Both the position numbers and the translations under genes were made by a program. From Eutreptiella sp. 'Long Island Sound 2002' (Eukaryota > Euglenozoa > Euglenophyceae > Eutreptiales > Eutreptiaceae): a stretch of 64,000 nt of DNA. This document shows, one piece after another, positions 33,011 to 44,121 of the stretch (positions within the stretch are counted from its first letter, which is position 1; the number at the start of each line of letters is the position of its first letter). The notes below the pieces were generated by a model. The model ran no database searches. It saw only the letters and a program-made list of their open reading frames with translations, and was not told where the DNA came from. The stretch is from assembly GCA_964036045.1 (NCBI GenBank), contig OZ038386.1, positions 17,186,329 to 17,250,328 of the forward strand. The letters run 5' to 3'.

Positions 33011-34125
33011 GCAAGGGCACGCAAGGGGGGGGGGCTCCCAACACTCGAACCCAGACCCCTCAAAATGATCCGCATGATGAGCTGATCATTTGTCAGGTAT
33101 GTCATCACGGGCAAACTTTGCGACCCACTTTATGAACCATCACTGGCCCTCTCCCCTTCGGAAGGACTCACGTGGGAATTTCGTGATTCGTCATCACAGC
33201 CCTCAAGAGCCCCCACCCCGACCCCCACCGCCACCAAAACAATTACGTCAATATCATACCCATCCCCTGCGGCCCATCAGCCACATGTCCAGGCCTTGCT
33301 ATGGCCCCCCGTGTGACATTTCGTCCTTCGAAGGTTTCCGTACGGCGCCCTGGACAGTCACCCGTTCTACCCTTCGCAGAGTGCGTCGGGCCATCGTTGC
33401 CTGCCCGGCCGTAGGGCCAGTGCGTGCGGATCCCCCAGCCAGCGGACACCACGGCGGGCATGCGTGCAGCAAATGTGAGCGGTTGATACCCAGCAATACG
33501 TCAGGCATCCACGGTTTGGCATGCTTTGAGACAACCGAGTGACTGTGCGGAGAAACAAACTACGCACAGGGGGGGTTCTGTGCAGCAGGGGCGAGACATC
33601 CTGCCTATGTCGCCTTCTGCTCCACAAGTGCGCCCACCCCCTCCAAAATCTCAGGGATTTGCAGTGGGCCAGTCGTGCACCGCAGCTGGTGATGAACTGA
33701 CCGCAGTTGGCGAGTGACGGACGCGAGTCGGCGGTCGAAACGGCAGTGCGAAAGGTCTGGGGGTGGAAGGGGTCATTAAGGGGAACACGGATGTCTCGGG
33801 CCATGCTGGCAGCAGTAGTGGATTGGACGTGAGGGGCTTGTTCCCTGCTTTTTGATGTTCCCACCGGGAGGTCGGGAGGGGCTGCGTGTTCTGATTCTAG
33901 ACAAACTAATGTGAGCATGCAGGCGTGTTCTGATTTTGACTGCTTGCCCTTTGCTTTGCAGGGGGGCAAAACCTAAGATGAGCTCAGCGAAGGTGTCGGT
34001 GGAACCTTTGGTTAACGTACGCTGTTTAACACAGCCATCTACCGAGAGCTACTGGATTGCTCTCATAAAGGGGGGGGGGGGGGCGGTGTAGGATTGCACA
34101 GCGGAAGCAGCACCGCAGGAATCAC

Positions 34126-34193
34126 CTTCAATTCTGTCCTCAGAATGGCCATCAACACGCGGAACTGCTCCAGAGTCTTGAGAACCATGACCT
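34126..34193 (-). CDS. 68-bp exon candidate of the unidentified multi-exon gene
   Basis: The acceptor is CCCATCCCTCAAG/AGGTC after a C-rich tract, and the donor GAATTGAAG/GTGATT. It encodes VMVLKTLEQFRVLMAILRTE and an LK end, a likely helix. Same strand and size range as the neighbouring exon candidates. Confidence 0.4.
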
Positions 34194-35642
34194 CTTGAGG
34201 GATGGGGGGGACCGGATCGTCCAGCGCCCGGGGCTGCCATGCGGCGCCCGACGGCACGGCAGGGGCAGCCCGGTCCACACCACTGGAGGGCGCGCTGTGG
34301 GTGGCGGGGGGCGGTGTCGGAGGTTGACGGTTGACTTGCTGCGCTGGCGCTGGGGCCGCATCTATGTCCAAGAGGTCGTGGCTGGGCCGAGGGGCACGCC
34401 TCCTCCTGCCACAAAGAGGCAAGAAGCAGTGGGAGGGGGGGAGGGAATGGGAGAGGACGGGCCTCCAATGGTCAGGTTGCAGCGTCCGCACTAGGCTCTG
34501 GCCGCGCCCAGGGATGCATTAGAAGGCAGAGGACCTCGGAGGTGGCCCCAGAAGCGGCTACGCAGGCGGTTGGAGGAGGTTGCCAAAGCGGTTGGGGCGG
34601 TTATTGTCGGTTGCAAATGCCATCGAGGCTGGCACTTGGCGTCGGGGAGACAGTGGCTGGGCATAGGCTGGGCGCCCTGAAAGAGGGGGGGGTGGGGGTA
34701 CCTCCCCCCCCCTTCCAATGCATCCCTGGCCGCGCCTGCCTCACGGCTTTCATCGCCTACTGCCCAAGGTGCCAATGTTAAGCGCCTCCACATTGCGATT
34801 TGTGAGCTCAAGTTTCTCCCTCGACCTTGCTTCGGCTGACCCTACGGGCGGTTTGGGCTCTAACGGGGTATGCGTGCATCCAGTTCAGGGTCACTTCCTC
34901 TCTGTGCTGCGCATGCTGGCCCCACTCGGCCACACAGGTTCGTGCGCAAACACGCCCGCGCCTGAAGGGACCGGGGGGGGGGGCGGTGAGGAACTCTGGC
35001 TGGACCCTTCAGCCGCCTCGTTGTACAGCAGCAGTACCCCGCACGCCAATATCCGTTGCAGTCAATCTTGCCTGACTATACGCCTTGGTCCATGAGCTGT
35101 AGAATAGCAGAGCGCTTGCAGGCCGCCGCCCGCCAACCCCCCGTCTGGACCCCCTCCCCTCAACCACCTTGGATCAGGGTGATGCCCTGGCGGCAGCATG
35201 CAACTGAAGATGAAACGATATGCAGGTTCGGGACAGGAGGTGCAACGGGAACCTCGCCAGGGTCCAGTGCGGGAGCGGAGGGAAGGTGTTCAACCCCAGG
35301 ACCCCTTATGCGGGACAGTCTTGCACGTACGGGCCTCCGAGGAGGGGGTGGATTTCGCTTTTGGGCCCAAGTCTTACACGACCCTCAGGTGCCACTTTCA
35401 ATTGTACTGACCGATCTGGATGTCTGGCCCATCTTAGAAACGAAACCCCGCCAGAACCTCAAAATGATCGGCGTGTCGCGCTGATCATTTTGACATGTGT
35501 ATTGCGGGGCGAATTTGTTTTGCAAAATTTGTGTTCGGCGGCTGCAGCGGAGATGATTTCTCTCGAAAATTCTCTCTGGTGCCCAGTATTCATGGTTTTG
35601 ATTGTACAAGAAGGGAACTGGTGCTGAAATGAAATGAAACAG

Positions 35643-35765
35643 TATGACCCCCTTTCCCCCTGGCCCCCGTAGGGTCGCAGGGGGAAAAAATCAAATTCAA
35701 TACAAAAAATTTGCGCTATTTTTGGTACACAAATCCTTGGGTCTCAGGGACCCCCCCCCTCCCTA
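35643..35765 (+). repeat. Inverted copy of the intron repeat
   Basis: It contains CCCCTGGCCCCCGTAGGG, AAATCAAATTC, TTTGGTACACAAATCCTTGG and TCTCAGGGACCCC in the same order as the minus strand of the intron at 30917-31084. It lies next to an exon candidate at 35,895-36,018 but in the opposite orientation to the intron copy. Confidence 0.45.
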
Positions 35766-35894
35766 CCCCTGTTCCAAAGCGTGTCTGTGTGGAACGGGGG
35801 AGGGGGTCCCGCACGCACACTTCGAATGCGCCCCCCGTGTCTTGGCCATAAGATCGGCGATGGTCGTCACCCCGGGGCATCTCGACCTCAACAC

Positions 35895-36018
35895 CTGCGT
35901 CGTGACATGCCGTATCTTGGACACGGGCGGTCTACGCTCTGTGCGTGGCATGAGCGACGATGAGGGATCGGAGGCTGTTTCGGCCCCGGAGCGGCAATAG
36001 ACAAACCGTTGGCAGTGG
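35895..36018 (-). CDS. 124-bp exon candidate of the unidentified multi-exon gene
   Basis: The acceptor is GTGCACAG/CCACTG and the donor ACGACGCAG/GTGTTG. Two frames are open; the better one includes SDPSSSLMPRTERRPPVSKI. No family is recognised. Confidence 0.35.
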
Positions 36019-36155
36019 CTGTGCACGGCATTGTTGGTTGGGGCCAAAGGGCGTCAGACCTCAATTGGCAGACGACGGCCTTTATCAGAGCTTCATGACC
36101 TCAAGCCCCCCCCCCCCCGAACAACAACAAGCAGCATGGACACCTCGTGGAAGAC

Positions 36156-36221
36156 CTGCCAGGGGCGAGCTGGGGATCTGTTCCAGGAGAGCCTTCAGCG
36201 CTCGGCCCATGGGCCTGTAGC
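36156..36221 (-). CDS. 66-bp exon candidate of the unidentified multi-exon gene
   Basis: The acceptor is CACTTGCAG/GCTACAGG and the donor CCCTGGCAG/GTCTTCC. It encodes YRPMGRALKALLEQIPSSPL, which is helical and of normal composition. It starts and ends in the same phase. Confidence 0.45.
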
Positions 36222-36299
36222 CTGCAAGTGCGAGGAGGGGCACCGCACGCAACAGAGGCAGAGGGCAGGGGTAGAGGCAGTGTGACTGTCGGGTGTCCG

Positions 36300-39200
36300 G
36301 CCCACTAGTATCAGTACTAGGACTAGTACATTTTTCAGACGTGTGATGAATGATGATCATCATGCCAGACATTATCAGAGATGGAGATGAACAAGATTTA
36401 ATTTTGAAATTGGAATTCAAATGATACTGCTCGATCTTTCAAACGTGGATGGGGCGGGGGGGTGCTGATGTATCTTGAACGTGGCACTGGCCATTTGAAT
36501 ATGTATGCCCATTCCGGGTTGTATGTCAGAGCTGTAATGCTGCATATTGGACCGCGGTATTTGGTTCTTCAGATGAATTGTGTGTTGGTGCACTGTTTTA
36601 TGCTCTCGGGATCTTCTGGATCTATGATCTTCTGAGTTCGCGAAGTGCTCCCGGTGCATGCATTAACTCAGAGACAAGGGGAGAGTCGTTCTACCTGCCT
36701 CCAAAACATGTTTCCCACTGCGCAAATGAGAGTCATGACTCCCCTCCCTCCCTCCCTGCCTGCCTCTCTACCTGCCTAACACAAAATCGGGCCAATGTCT
36801 CGTTCGTGCAATGATAAAGCTGATTGCAATACACCGAAAATGGTACTGATTGACATGCAATTGCCGTTGGTGGGGCTGTAATTCCTGCCAATGGGCGTGC
36901 ACGTGCTGTCAATAAGCCGCCGAATGCTCCAGACTGTTCATTTCCCCATTGGGAGACCGCCTTCCACCTATCCCAGCTGTCTCCTGTCCATCTGCGTTTG
37001 AACTGGGGGCCGTTGATCAATAGCCGACTGATGCACGCACCTCCTCGTCACAAAGGCAGGGTGGCGACTCCGAAAGGAGCATACAGAGAATGGCGCATTG
37101 ACTGCCCCAAAGGAAAGGGATTGGTAAGCGGAGAGGAGTGGTATGGCTGAATGAAGCATTCTCAATTGGTCATGGGGGAGTAACATACAACAACTTCTGG
37201 GCCCGATTGATCTAGTAGCTGCATGCATTGAAAACAGCTTGAAATAGGGATCTTGGTATTTTTGGCCATACGAAAGTTTGCATTGCGTGCAAAGGCATTC
37301 CCTCTGTCCCACTGGCTCCGCTTTGGCCACCCAATGCGGCCGGCCTTACATAACCAGCGAAGCCCCAGCAACCTCCTGCAGACCAGTCACAGTGAACCAG
37401 GGCTCCTGAATTCAAAAAAAAAAAACAAGGAAAATGGGTGACCATATACTCAGTCATATTTGGGAGGTTGAGCGTTGTTAAGCGTCCCCAAGGGTGGTCC
37501 TGAGTGCAAGAAAAAAAAAAGGTAAGACGAGGTTATAAAGGGGCGTCCTGTTGTGGCCCATGGTTCACTGGGAGAAACCAATGCCCGTGGCTGACCGCCA
37601 GTAGCCCGAGGCCACTGCATGTGCAACTTGTATGACATGTTCCTCTCTTATCTGCTACTTCTTTTTGAGGAAGGACTTCGTCAGGATGCCGTATTCCTGC
37701 GCCATCCCTCCCTGCAAGCACGCAGGAGCCGCGGCAGGCACCATATCGCTGAAGATGGACCACCGTTTCCTGCTCCACTCGGGACTCGAACCATGGACCG
37801 AGCCCTGCGGCATAACCGCATAATCATTGACACGTGCACCTTGGCGCACCATGTTGCGGAATCAAGAGACAATCGGGCGGAACAAGCTATGTTTTTAGTT
37901 TACGTCTGAAATTTCTTTCTGCCCCTCCCCACCCCCTGGGGCTGAGCCAGTGTGAAATAGGGGGAAGGATCAGTATTGAGCGGGGCATGAGGGTCAAGTC
38001 CTCCCACTACCCTTGCGCCCCAGCCCCAAAGGTTTGGCAACGAGGAACAGACATGGGGGTAGCCGGCAGGCTAGCCGGATGAAGAAAGCCAGAGTGCACA
38101 ATAGGGGGCATACGCGCTGCCACTGGCAACCCCTATCAATGCCGTCTTGAATGGGCTCGTAATCTGCAGCAGCATCTGACTCGCCGCATCACCTGAGGCA
38201 TGGCACACGGGGGAAGAGCCAAGATGACATGGAGGCGACAATGCCATGTGGTGTGGAAGCGCTGCGGATAGTGCCACACACACGAAGCGGCCGGACGTGG
38301 CATGTGCAGACGTAACATACTGCCACCGAGGTTCGTGGCTGCGAGGCAGCACAGGACCACAATTGTCACGAGGCCCACTGAGCGGCGAAGACGGTGAGCC
38401 CTATTTGGTCTTCGTTGAGCGTGGGGGGCAAATGCATCAGGGCCCCACGTTTGGTAACAGTGCGCAGGGCCCTCATAGTAATAGGACTCACATGGCATTC
38501 TAAGCGTAGTACGGCCGTGACGCGTCAATGGCTAACAATCGGACTTGAGCGGCAATGAAGCATTCACCATCCTCCAAAATACCCTTACCTAATCCGGTCC
38601 CGCAAAAGTACGGTCTCCATAGTGTGTGTGTATGTGTGTGTGTGTGTGTGTGTGAAGCGCAATGCCGCTACATATGTGTGCAGCCCACAGAGGGACATTT
38701 GCATGGCGAGCCACACAAAAGAAGCAGGAGCATCATCCACAGGGACACCTTGGTGGACGGCCCTGAAGCCACCACAAAGGAAAGGAAGCATATCAACGAG
38801 CGGGTGATGGCACTTGCCCTTTCCATGCGGATCACCGTTGGATAAAGGTTTCCATGCAATGCACGACAAATCACTTCACACGCATGGTCTACAAACAGAA
38901 AATTGTCAGCATTGCAAAAAGAGAGGCAATCAGAGACTGTTTCTCAGGTTGACCATCCATTTGGTACCAAATTCATTTGGGCACTGAACAATACACTCCC
39001 TACTGGTAGTGTGGCTTAGACAAAGCATGGCTTGGACAAGTGGGGCTGCCAGTGAGACAACCACAAATGTCCATGGCTGCCGTGAAGCCAATCTCGCGAT
39101 GCACGCCGACCTTGGGCGTGGGCATTTATGCAAAAGGTGGTTTTTTTCCCCTTAGGGACAAGGATCAATTATGGACGGCGCCCTGTTGGAGGTAACTGAG

Positions 39201-40030
39201 GGTGGCCCGTGGGTAATTGGTGGCGGCGGCGGGGTTAACCCGTGAGCATTATATGTTGTGACTATGACTGAGGGATTTCCCACCTTTTTTGTCTTCCTTC
39301 CAGACAGCCCTTGGTGGTTTGCAAGATTTCTAAATTTTCATCCCCCGACGGCCACGGAACGTGCCAACATGTTTTTTTGCTTCTCAGCCAACTCATCCCA
39401 TTGTTTCCAAAAAAATTTTAGTGCTATTTGCCTCACATGGTGTGTGTTGGTATCCCAGAAAACATAATGGATGCGGGGGTAGAGCAGATTGTGTAGATTG
39501 TGTTGTTGTTTTAGAGCTTTTGGAGCTGTGTTGTGATGGTGTTTGTGGCTCGTCATGTTCTAAAAGACATAGTTCCTAGGCGCAGGCTCGATTTGCTTGG
39601 GCCCGGTCGCGCAAAGGCACAACTACTTAAGCATATACTTAGACCTTCCTACGACAAAGAATTCGACTTCAAGTTGTGTTGCGTTCTGTTGTTCTCGGCA
39701 CAATCCTTCAACGGCAAGCAGCACGCTGGGGGCGTTCCAAGCCGCAGCTAGCCGCAGCTGGGTGGGTTGACCCCCCCCCCCTTGGCTGGCCACAGCTGGC
39801 AAGACACGGCTTTGGGGGGGGGGGGGTGGCCAAAATCAAGGAAAATGAAGCAAAAACGGCCACACTTGGGGTCCCTTTTGACTTGTGGCTATGTATGCTA
39901 TTGCATTTGGGGCAACTGGGTTGTGTGGCCTCTTTTGAAGTGCTAAATGACCCCCCTCCCTCTAGACACGGCTAGCCGCGGCTGGGGGGTGAATTGCGCC
40001 AAGGCCCCGTGTGGACAAAAATATTGAACA
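36300..40030. other. Mostly non-coding, with a few weak minus-strand exon candidates
   Basis: Weak protein-like minus-strand stretches occur near 36,750-36,930, 38,080-38,230, 38,690-38,870 and 38,950-39,120, but their splice sites are not clear. A GT microsatellite lies at about 38,620-38,655. Poly-C and poly-G runs flank 39,765-39,830. No RNA gene or mobile-element core is seen. Confidence 0.3.
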
Positions 40031-40039
40031 AACGCTTAC

Positions 40040-40287
40040 CGTAGGGCGCTCCTAGGGATGTCAAGCAACTCAATCAGATGGAACACAATGCAATTGGACA
40101 TGCATGCATAGAAGGTGCTATCACAGAGGCAAATGGACCACGACTTCTCACCATATCCCATCGTGATAGCCCAAGACAGCGGGCCACATGTTGGAATGTT
40201 GGAATGTTGGGTAATTGGAAATTCCAATGAAAGTGTGAGGTAATGGTTCATTGACAAGGGGCAACCCATTGTTCCAAATTGTCCCAA
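40040..40287 (-). CDS. Exon with strong donor, probable upstream part of the multi-exon gene
   Basis: The donor GCCCTACG/GTAAGCG is close to the consensus. The open frame before it contains SICLCDSTFYACMSNCIVFH and then LIELLDIPRSAL, of ordinary composition. The 5' acceptor is not certain, and the boundary is taken at the start of the open stretch. It is the most distal good exon on the minus strand before the piggyBac relative begins, so it may be near the start of the gene. Confidence 0.4.
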
Positions 40288-40737
40288 CTACGCACAATAC
40301 TTGTCATACAAACGTTCCAACATCCAAATGCGCAAGCTTGTGTTTTTGAGCACCTTTGAATGGCCACAGCAACCGTGTATCCAAAAATAAGCACCATGCA
40401 ATTTTGCTTTCCACTTGGAAGTAGGTACATCAGACATCACTATAAAGTAGAAGTGGGCAATGCATTGGGAGAAATCATCAATTGATCAACTAGTTGATGA
40501 AGTGAATTCAATTAAAAGAGGCACAACTCGTAATTATGCAACCTACCATTGCATAATGCCATGGTCACCATTGTCTAGGACTATTGCAGCAGGAGCATTG
40601 CAAGTAACTGTCTATGAAACAAACAATTTCCAAATTCCTTTAGCTCGGGCTAGACACTCATGCGGACCAACCCCGGGCTTCATGCGGTTACGCAAAAAGG
40701 TTGTTTGAGAAACGGCCATTTTATTGCTCTGACATGT

Positions 40738-40945
40738 AGCCCAGTTGATGTAGCCGTTGGTGTAGCCTCGGGTGTAGCCGGTAACATCCTATGTAGCCCC
40801 GGCTGCTGAGATGTGTAGCCCCATGTGTAGCCCTATAGATTGTTATGTGTAGCCTGAGGCGTAGCCGGATACATGAACATGTAGCCTCCTTTTCCAAACC
40901 CTATGGTTTCCATTGTCCCCCCAGCCAAACCGTGTAGCCCGCAAT
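40738..40945. repeat. GTAGCC/GGCTAC array, left of the piggyBac relative
   Basis: Ten or so GTAGCC words occur at irregular 12-25-bp spacing, often as TGTAGCCC or GTAGCCGG followed by ATACAT or TAACAT. The same kind of array lies at 42,325-42,485, 46,963-47,150 and 55,428-55,640. Here and at 42.3 kb they bracket the transposase ORF, as subterminal transposase-binding repeats would. Confidence 0.7.
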
Positions 40946-40990
40946 ACCAGCAACAAACCGCAAGCACCAGACTACCGAGGATGAACAATT

Positions 40991-42314
40991 TCACTTGCAG
41001 TGCCATGACTCAAAATAGTCCTGAAAATGCAGAGCCGTCCCACACGTGTTACAAGCAAAATTGGTTCGGCGGCCACATACTGCACACATCCGTTTTGTCC
41101 CGGTTTGAATGGGGACATGCACATTTTTTCTTCTTTGGCAAAGGGGACTAACATTTCCATGAGTTCCCATCGGAACTGCCACATGGTTGTTCCCTCCGGA
41201 ACCAAAGCGGATACTCGAGCTATAACATACATGTTAGCCATGCAGTAGCGGAGCAACACGGAGCGCACGGCATTGCTCCACGTTCGAAAGCGATGGAGGG
41301 CCATTTGGTTGGCGGGATCAACACCACCGGCTAGATGCCTATAGGCCCCAATGGGCGCCGGTAGGTTGGAGCCTCTGCTGTGTATGACAGAGCCTTGTGG
41401 GAAAATACAATTGCTCGGCATGGGTACGAGGCGGGCTGGCTTATGACCCACTTTGGAGTTCTTATAAATGTGCAGATAATACTTGCGGTCGGGGATGTAA
41501 CCTGTGGCCACGTCACCCTCATCCAACAGTTCACCCCCTTCCGTTACTCCCTCGGCACTTCTTTTTGTGAGGAAAAGAAAGGGGATGTCACGGGATGCCA
41601 GATCACTGGCCGTGGCATGCGTACCAAAGTAAGTATCGCCTACCAGGGTTGTCCCAGCTGGTAACATGTCTGCCCAGAAATTGACAATTTGACGCGGGGT
41701 GAAATTATACCCGCGGCTAGGGTTGGGGTGCGCAGTACACCCCGTGCCCCAGTGTACAAATAGACATTGATTACATAGGCATTTGCTCCATCGGCGAGGG
41801 AGTAGAGTTTTATGCCGGTGCTGTGGGGTTTCCGTGGGATGAACTGGCGGAGGGGACCAGCATACTGCCCGGTGTGTGGACAGATTGACTCATCCCCTGC
41901 CACCACTTCACCCCATACCCACAGTTTCTCCCACGTAGTGTTGCAGGTTTCCAAAAGGGCGTCGACTGCGGGCCGCAACAGACGGTTTAAAGTATAATAT
42001 TCACGTCGTGTGAGTAGCTGAGCTTGATGCCTATTATACGAAAGTTGCTTAGGGTCCCACACATCATCTATTCTCCGTGGACGCATCATGCCAAGCAGCA
42101 GCTTGAACACCAGAAATCTTGTAACAAGGTCATCCATGCCGTGCTCCCCAGCCTGATGTAGGCAGGCTGTGTACAGGTCTATGATCGGCCGCATGACGTC
42201 GTACCAAATGGAGATGACGTCGTTGTACGCTGCCTTGGGTCCCCCGCCTTCATGATCGGTATGCAACTCTGCAGGTGCGTGCTCCGGGGGCATACCACGT
42301 GGTTGAAAGTCCAT
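40991..42314 (-). pseudogene. piggyBac-type transposase, two frameshifts
   Basis: piggyBac transposases excise and insert DNA elements at TTAA. The ATG at 42314 opens a frame containing VVAGDESICPHTG (first catalytic Asp). The second frame has AGTTLVGDTYFGT (second Asp) and GGVDPANQMALHRF (third Asp), all in the family's order and spacing. The C-terminal Cys-rich domain (MCAVCGRR, CNTCG, HFQDYFESWHC) is in a third frame, ending at 40991. One lost base near 41,715 and one near 41,090 account for both shifts. All key residues survive, so decay is recent, or these are sequencing errors. The flanks carry GTAGCC arrays; TTAA target sites and terminal inverted repeats were not found. Domestication is possible but the frameshifts argue against it. 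Confidence 0.8.
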
Positions 42315-42324
42315 CGAAATCTAG

Positions 42325-42485
42325 AAAAAGAAGTGTAGCCTGGGAGGTAGCTGGATACATTTTATGTAGCCTGGGGGAGTTGGTTCCGTAGCCCTGCACG
42401 TAGCCGGTTACACTTTATGTAGCCCCGGTTGCATTCCTACGTAGCACTCGATGTAGCCGGCTACACTTTATGTAGCCCCGGTTGC
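42325..42485. repeat. GTAGCC/GGCTAC array, right of the piggyBac relative
   Basis: GTAGCC words are spaced 12-30 bp apart and include two near-identical copies of GGCTACACTTTATGTAGCC/GGTTACACTTTATGTAGCC followed by CCGGTTGCATTCCTA. It continues directly into the CCGGGTTATA palindrome module. Confidence 0.7.
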
Positions 42486-42489
42486 ATTC

Positions 42490-42805
42490 CTAAGTCCGGG
42501 TTATAGACCCGGGAACTCAGACCCGAGTCCGGGTTATATAGCCCAGAACTCGGGTGTCCCAAATTGTGGGTTATATAACCCGGACTCGGGTCTAAGTTAC
42601 GGGTTATAGGGGTACAGGACACTAATGGAAAAGCTATGTATAATTGGAACTATTGTATATAAACCGGGTGTATAACCCGGGACTCGGACCGAGTTCGGGT
42701 TATATAACCCGAACTCGGTCCGAGTTCCGGGTGGTAACACTCGGTTTCTAAGTCCGGGTTATGGAGACCCGGGAACTCAGACCCAAGAGTCCGGGTTATG
42801 TATCC
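42490..42805. repeat. CCGGGTTATA palindrome module
   Basis: Short words AGTCCGGGTTATA, ACCCGGGAACTCAGACCCGAG and GGACTCGGGTCTAAGTTACG are arranged as inverted pairs. A perfect 44-bp palindrome lies at 42681-42724 (ACTCGGACCGAG...CTCGGTCCGAGT). The part 42,490-42,645 is repeated nearly exactly at 47,153-47,270, including the unique tail TGGAAAAGCTATGTATAATT. Confidence 0.85.
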
Positions 42806-43160
42806 ACGGAGAGCTTGCTATTGTTTCCGATTCTTGCCCCCTTGCCCGTCCCTTGTTGTCTCCACCTTGACACCCTCGGGTTGGGCCTTTGGATCACGCC
42901 CATGTGCAATCGCAACGCAACAATAGCAAATCATGTGCCACGGGTAGTTAGTTTGGTCTGAATCCACACACATACACCAGCAAGAGCACACGCAAACAGA
43001 ACGGGAAAAGAAGTGTCGATATGCGAGTGCTGGGCGCAAACACTCCCCATACACCGACATGACGGACGCTCCCTCCCCATCAATACCTCAGATACCGCGC
43101 AGTGGCGCAGGGCCAGTGCTAAAAACACAACTCCACACAAAAGAACGTGCAAAGATAGAA

Positions 43161-43550
43161 GGTACGTATATATACATGCACATGAGGCAACAGATGCCCG
43201 TCAGTTCGCTGTCGTCGCATCAATAGTGCGGTAAAAAGGACAGCGAAAAGGATCCCATTCGGGCGATGTACCGAGCCGTGCCGTGCCCCCAAATACACAT
43301 ACAAACCGACCTTGCTTGCCCGCACACCCCCGACACAACCCAAAGGCAACACCTTTGAAGGTACTTGTATATATATGCAAATGAGGCAACAGATGCCCGT
43401 CAGTGCGCTGTCGTCGCATCAATAGTGCATTAGCGAAAAGGATCCCATTCGGGCGATGTACCGAGCCTTACTGTGCCCCAAATACATGTGTAAAAAGACC
43501 TTGCTTCCTTACACCCCCCCGGCATATACCAAAGGCAATACCTAGCACAC
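43161..43550. repeat. Tandem duplication, ~199-bp unit, two copies
   Basis: GGTAC at 43,161 and 43,360 start two copies sharing GAGGCAACAGATGCCCGTCA and AAAAGGATCCCATTCGGGCG. Divergence is moderate. No gene is seen inside. Confidence 0.85.
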
Positions 43551-44121
43551 CACGCCAACACACATACACACAACCAGAGGCGGGTGCAACACAAACCCTG
43601 TGCTCGCTCTCCTGGTTCGGCCACAGGCTGACCGTTGTGGTTGTTTGGTGCACCAGGAGAGGTCGCCCAGGGCTGTAGGGATCCAATCAGCTTACTGGCA
43701 GTTCCTTGGGACAGGCGGTCTGCCTCCGCCTGGGCACAAAGGCCTTGGCGCCCTGGCCGCTCCTACCATGGGAGGATTAGTGTATTATTTACAAGGGTAT
43801 GTGGCTTTTAATGTCCTGGACGCTTTTGTATAAAGGAATGATGGCAAGCATTGCACATAAAAGCTGGGGGAAGGAAGAAAACAGAAAACAGATATGGTAC
43901 ACTACGTGGTGTGTCTAAAGCAATGGCTTATGATGATAAGTGTGGCACACAACACCTCAAGGCAAAAGGGAAAAGCAAAAAGCAATTATTGTACACTATG
44001 GGGGGAGCACAGAGCAGCAGCAGGGAACGATTTACTCAGTGGATCGACCACCCAGTGGCGTCTATGTGCCCTGCTGAAGTGCCCGCCTCTGCACCTGGCT
44101 CCCGGCTATTGCCGATGCCAA

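Noticed and set aside
37760-37860. Possible tRNA on the minus strand, with GGTTCGAGTCCC and a TGCGG/CCGCA hairpin
   Set aside because: The hairpin loop has only five bases, the T stem does not pair, and no acceptor stem is found. The B-box match is probably chance.
32723-40287. Naming the multi-exon gene VPS13
   Set aside because: The likeness rests on one exon; no chorein or other diagnostic motif is seen, so I leave it unnamed.
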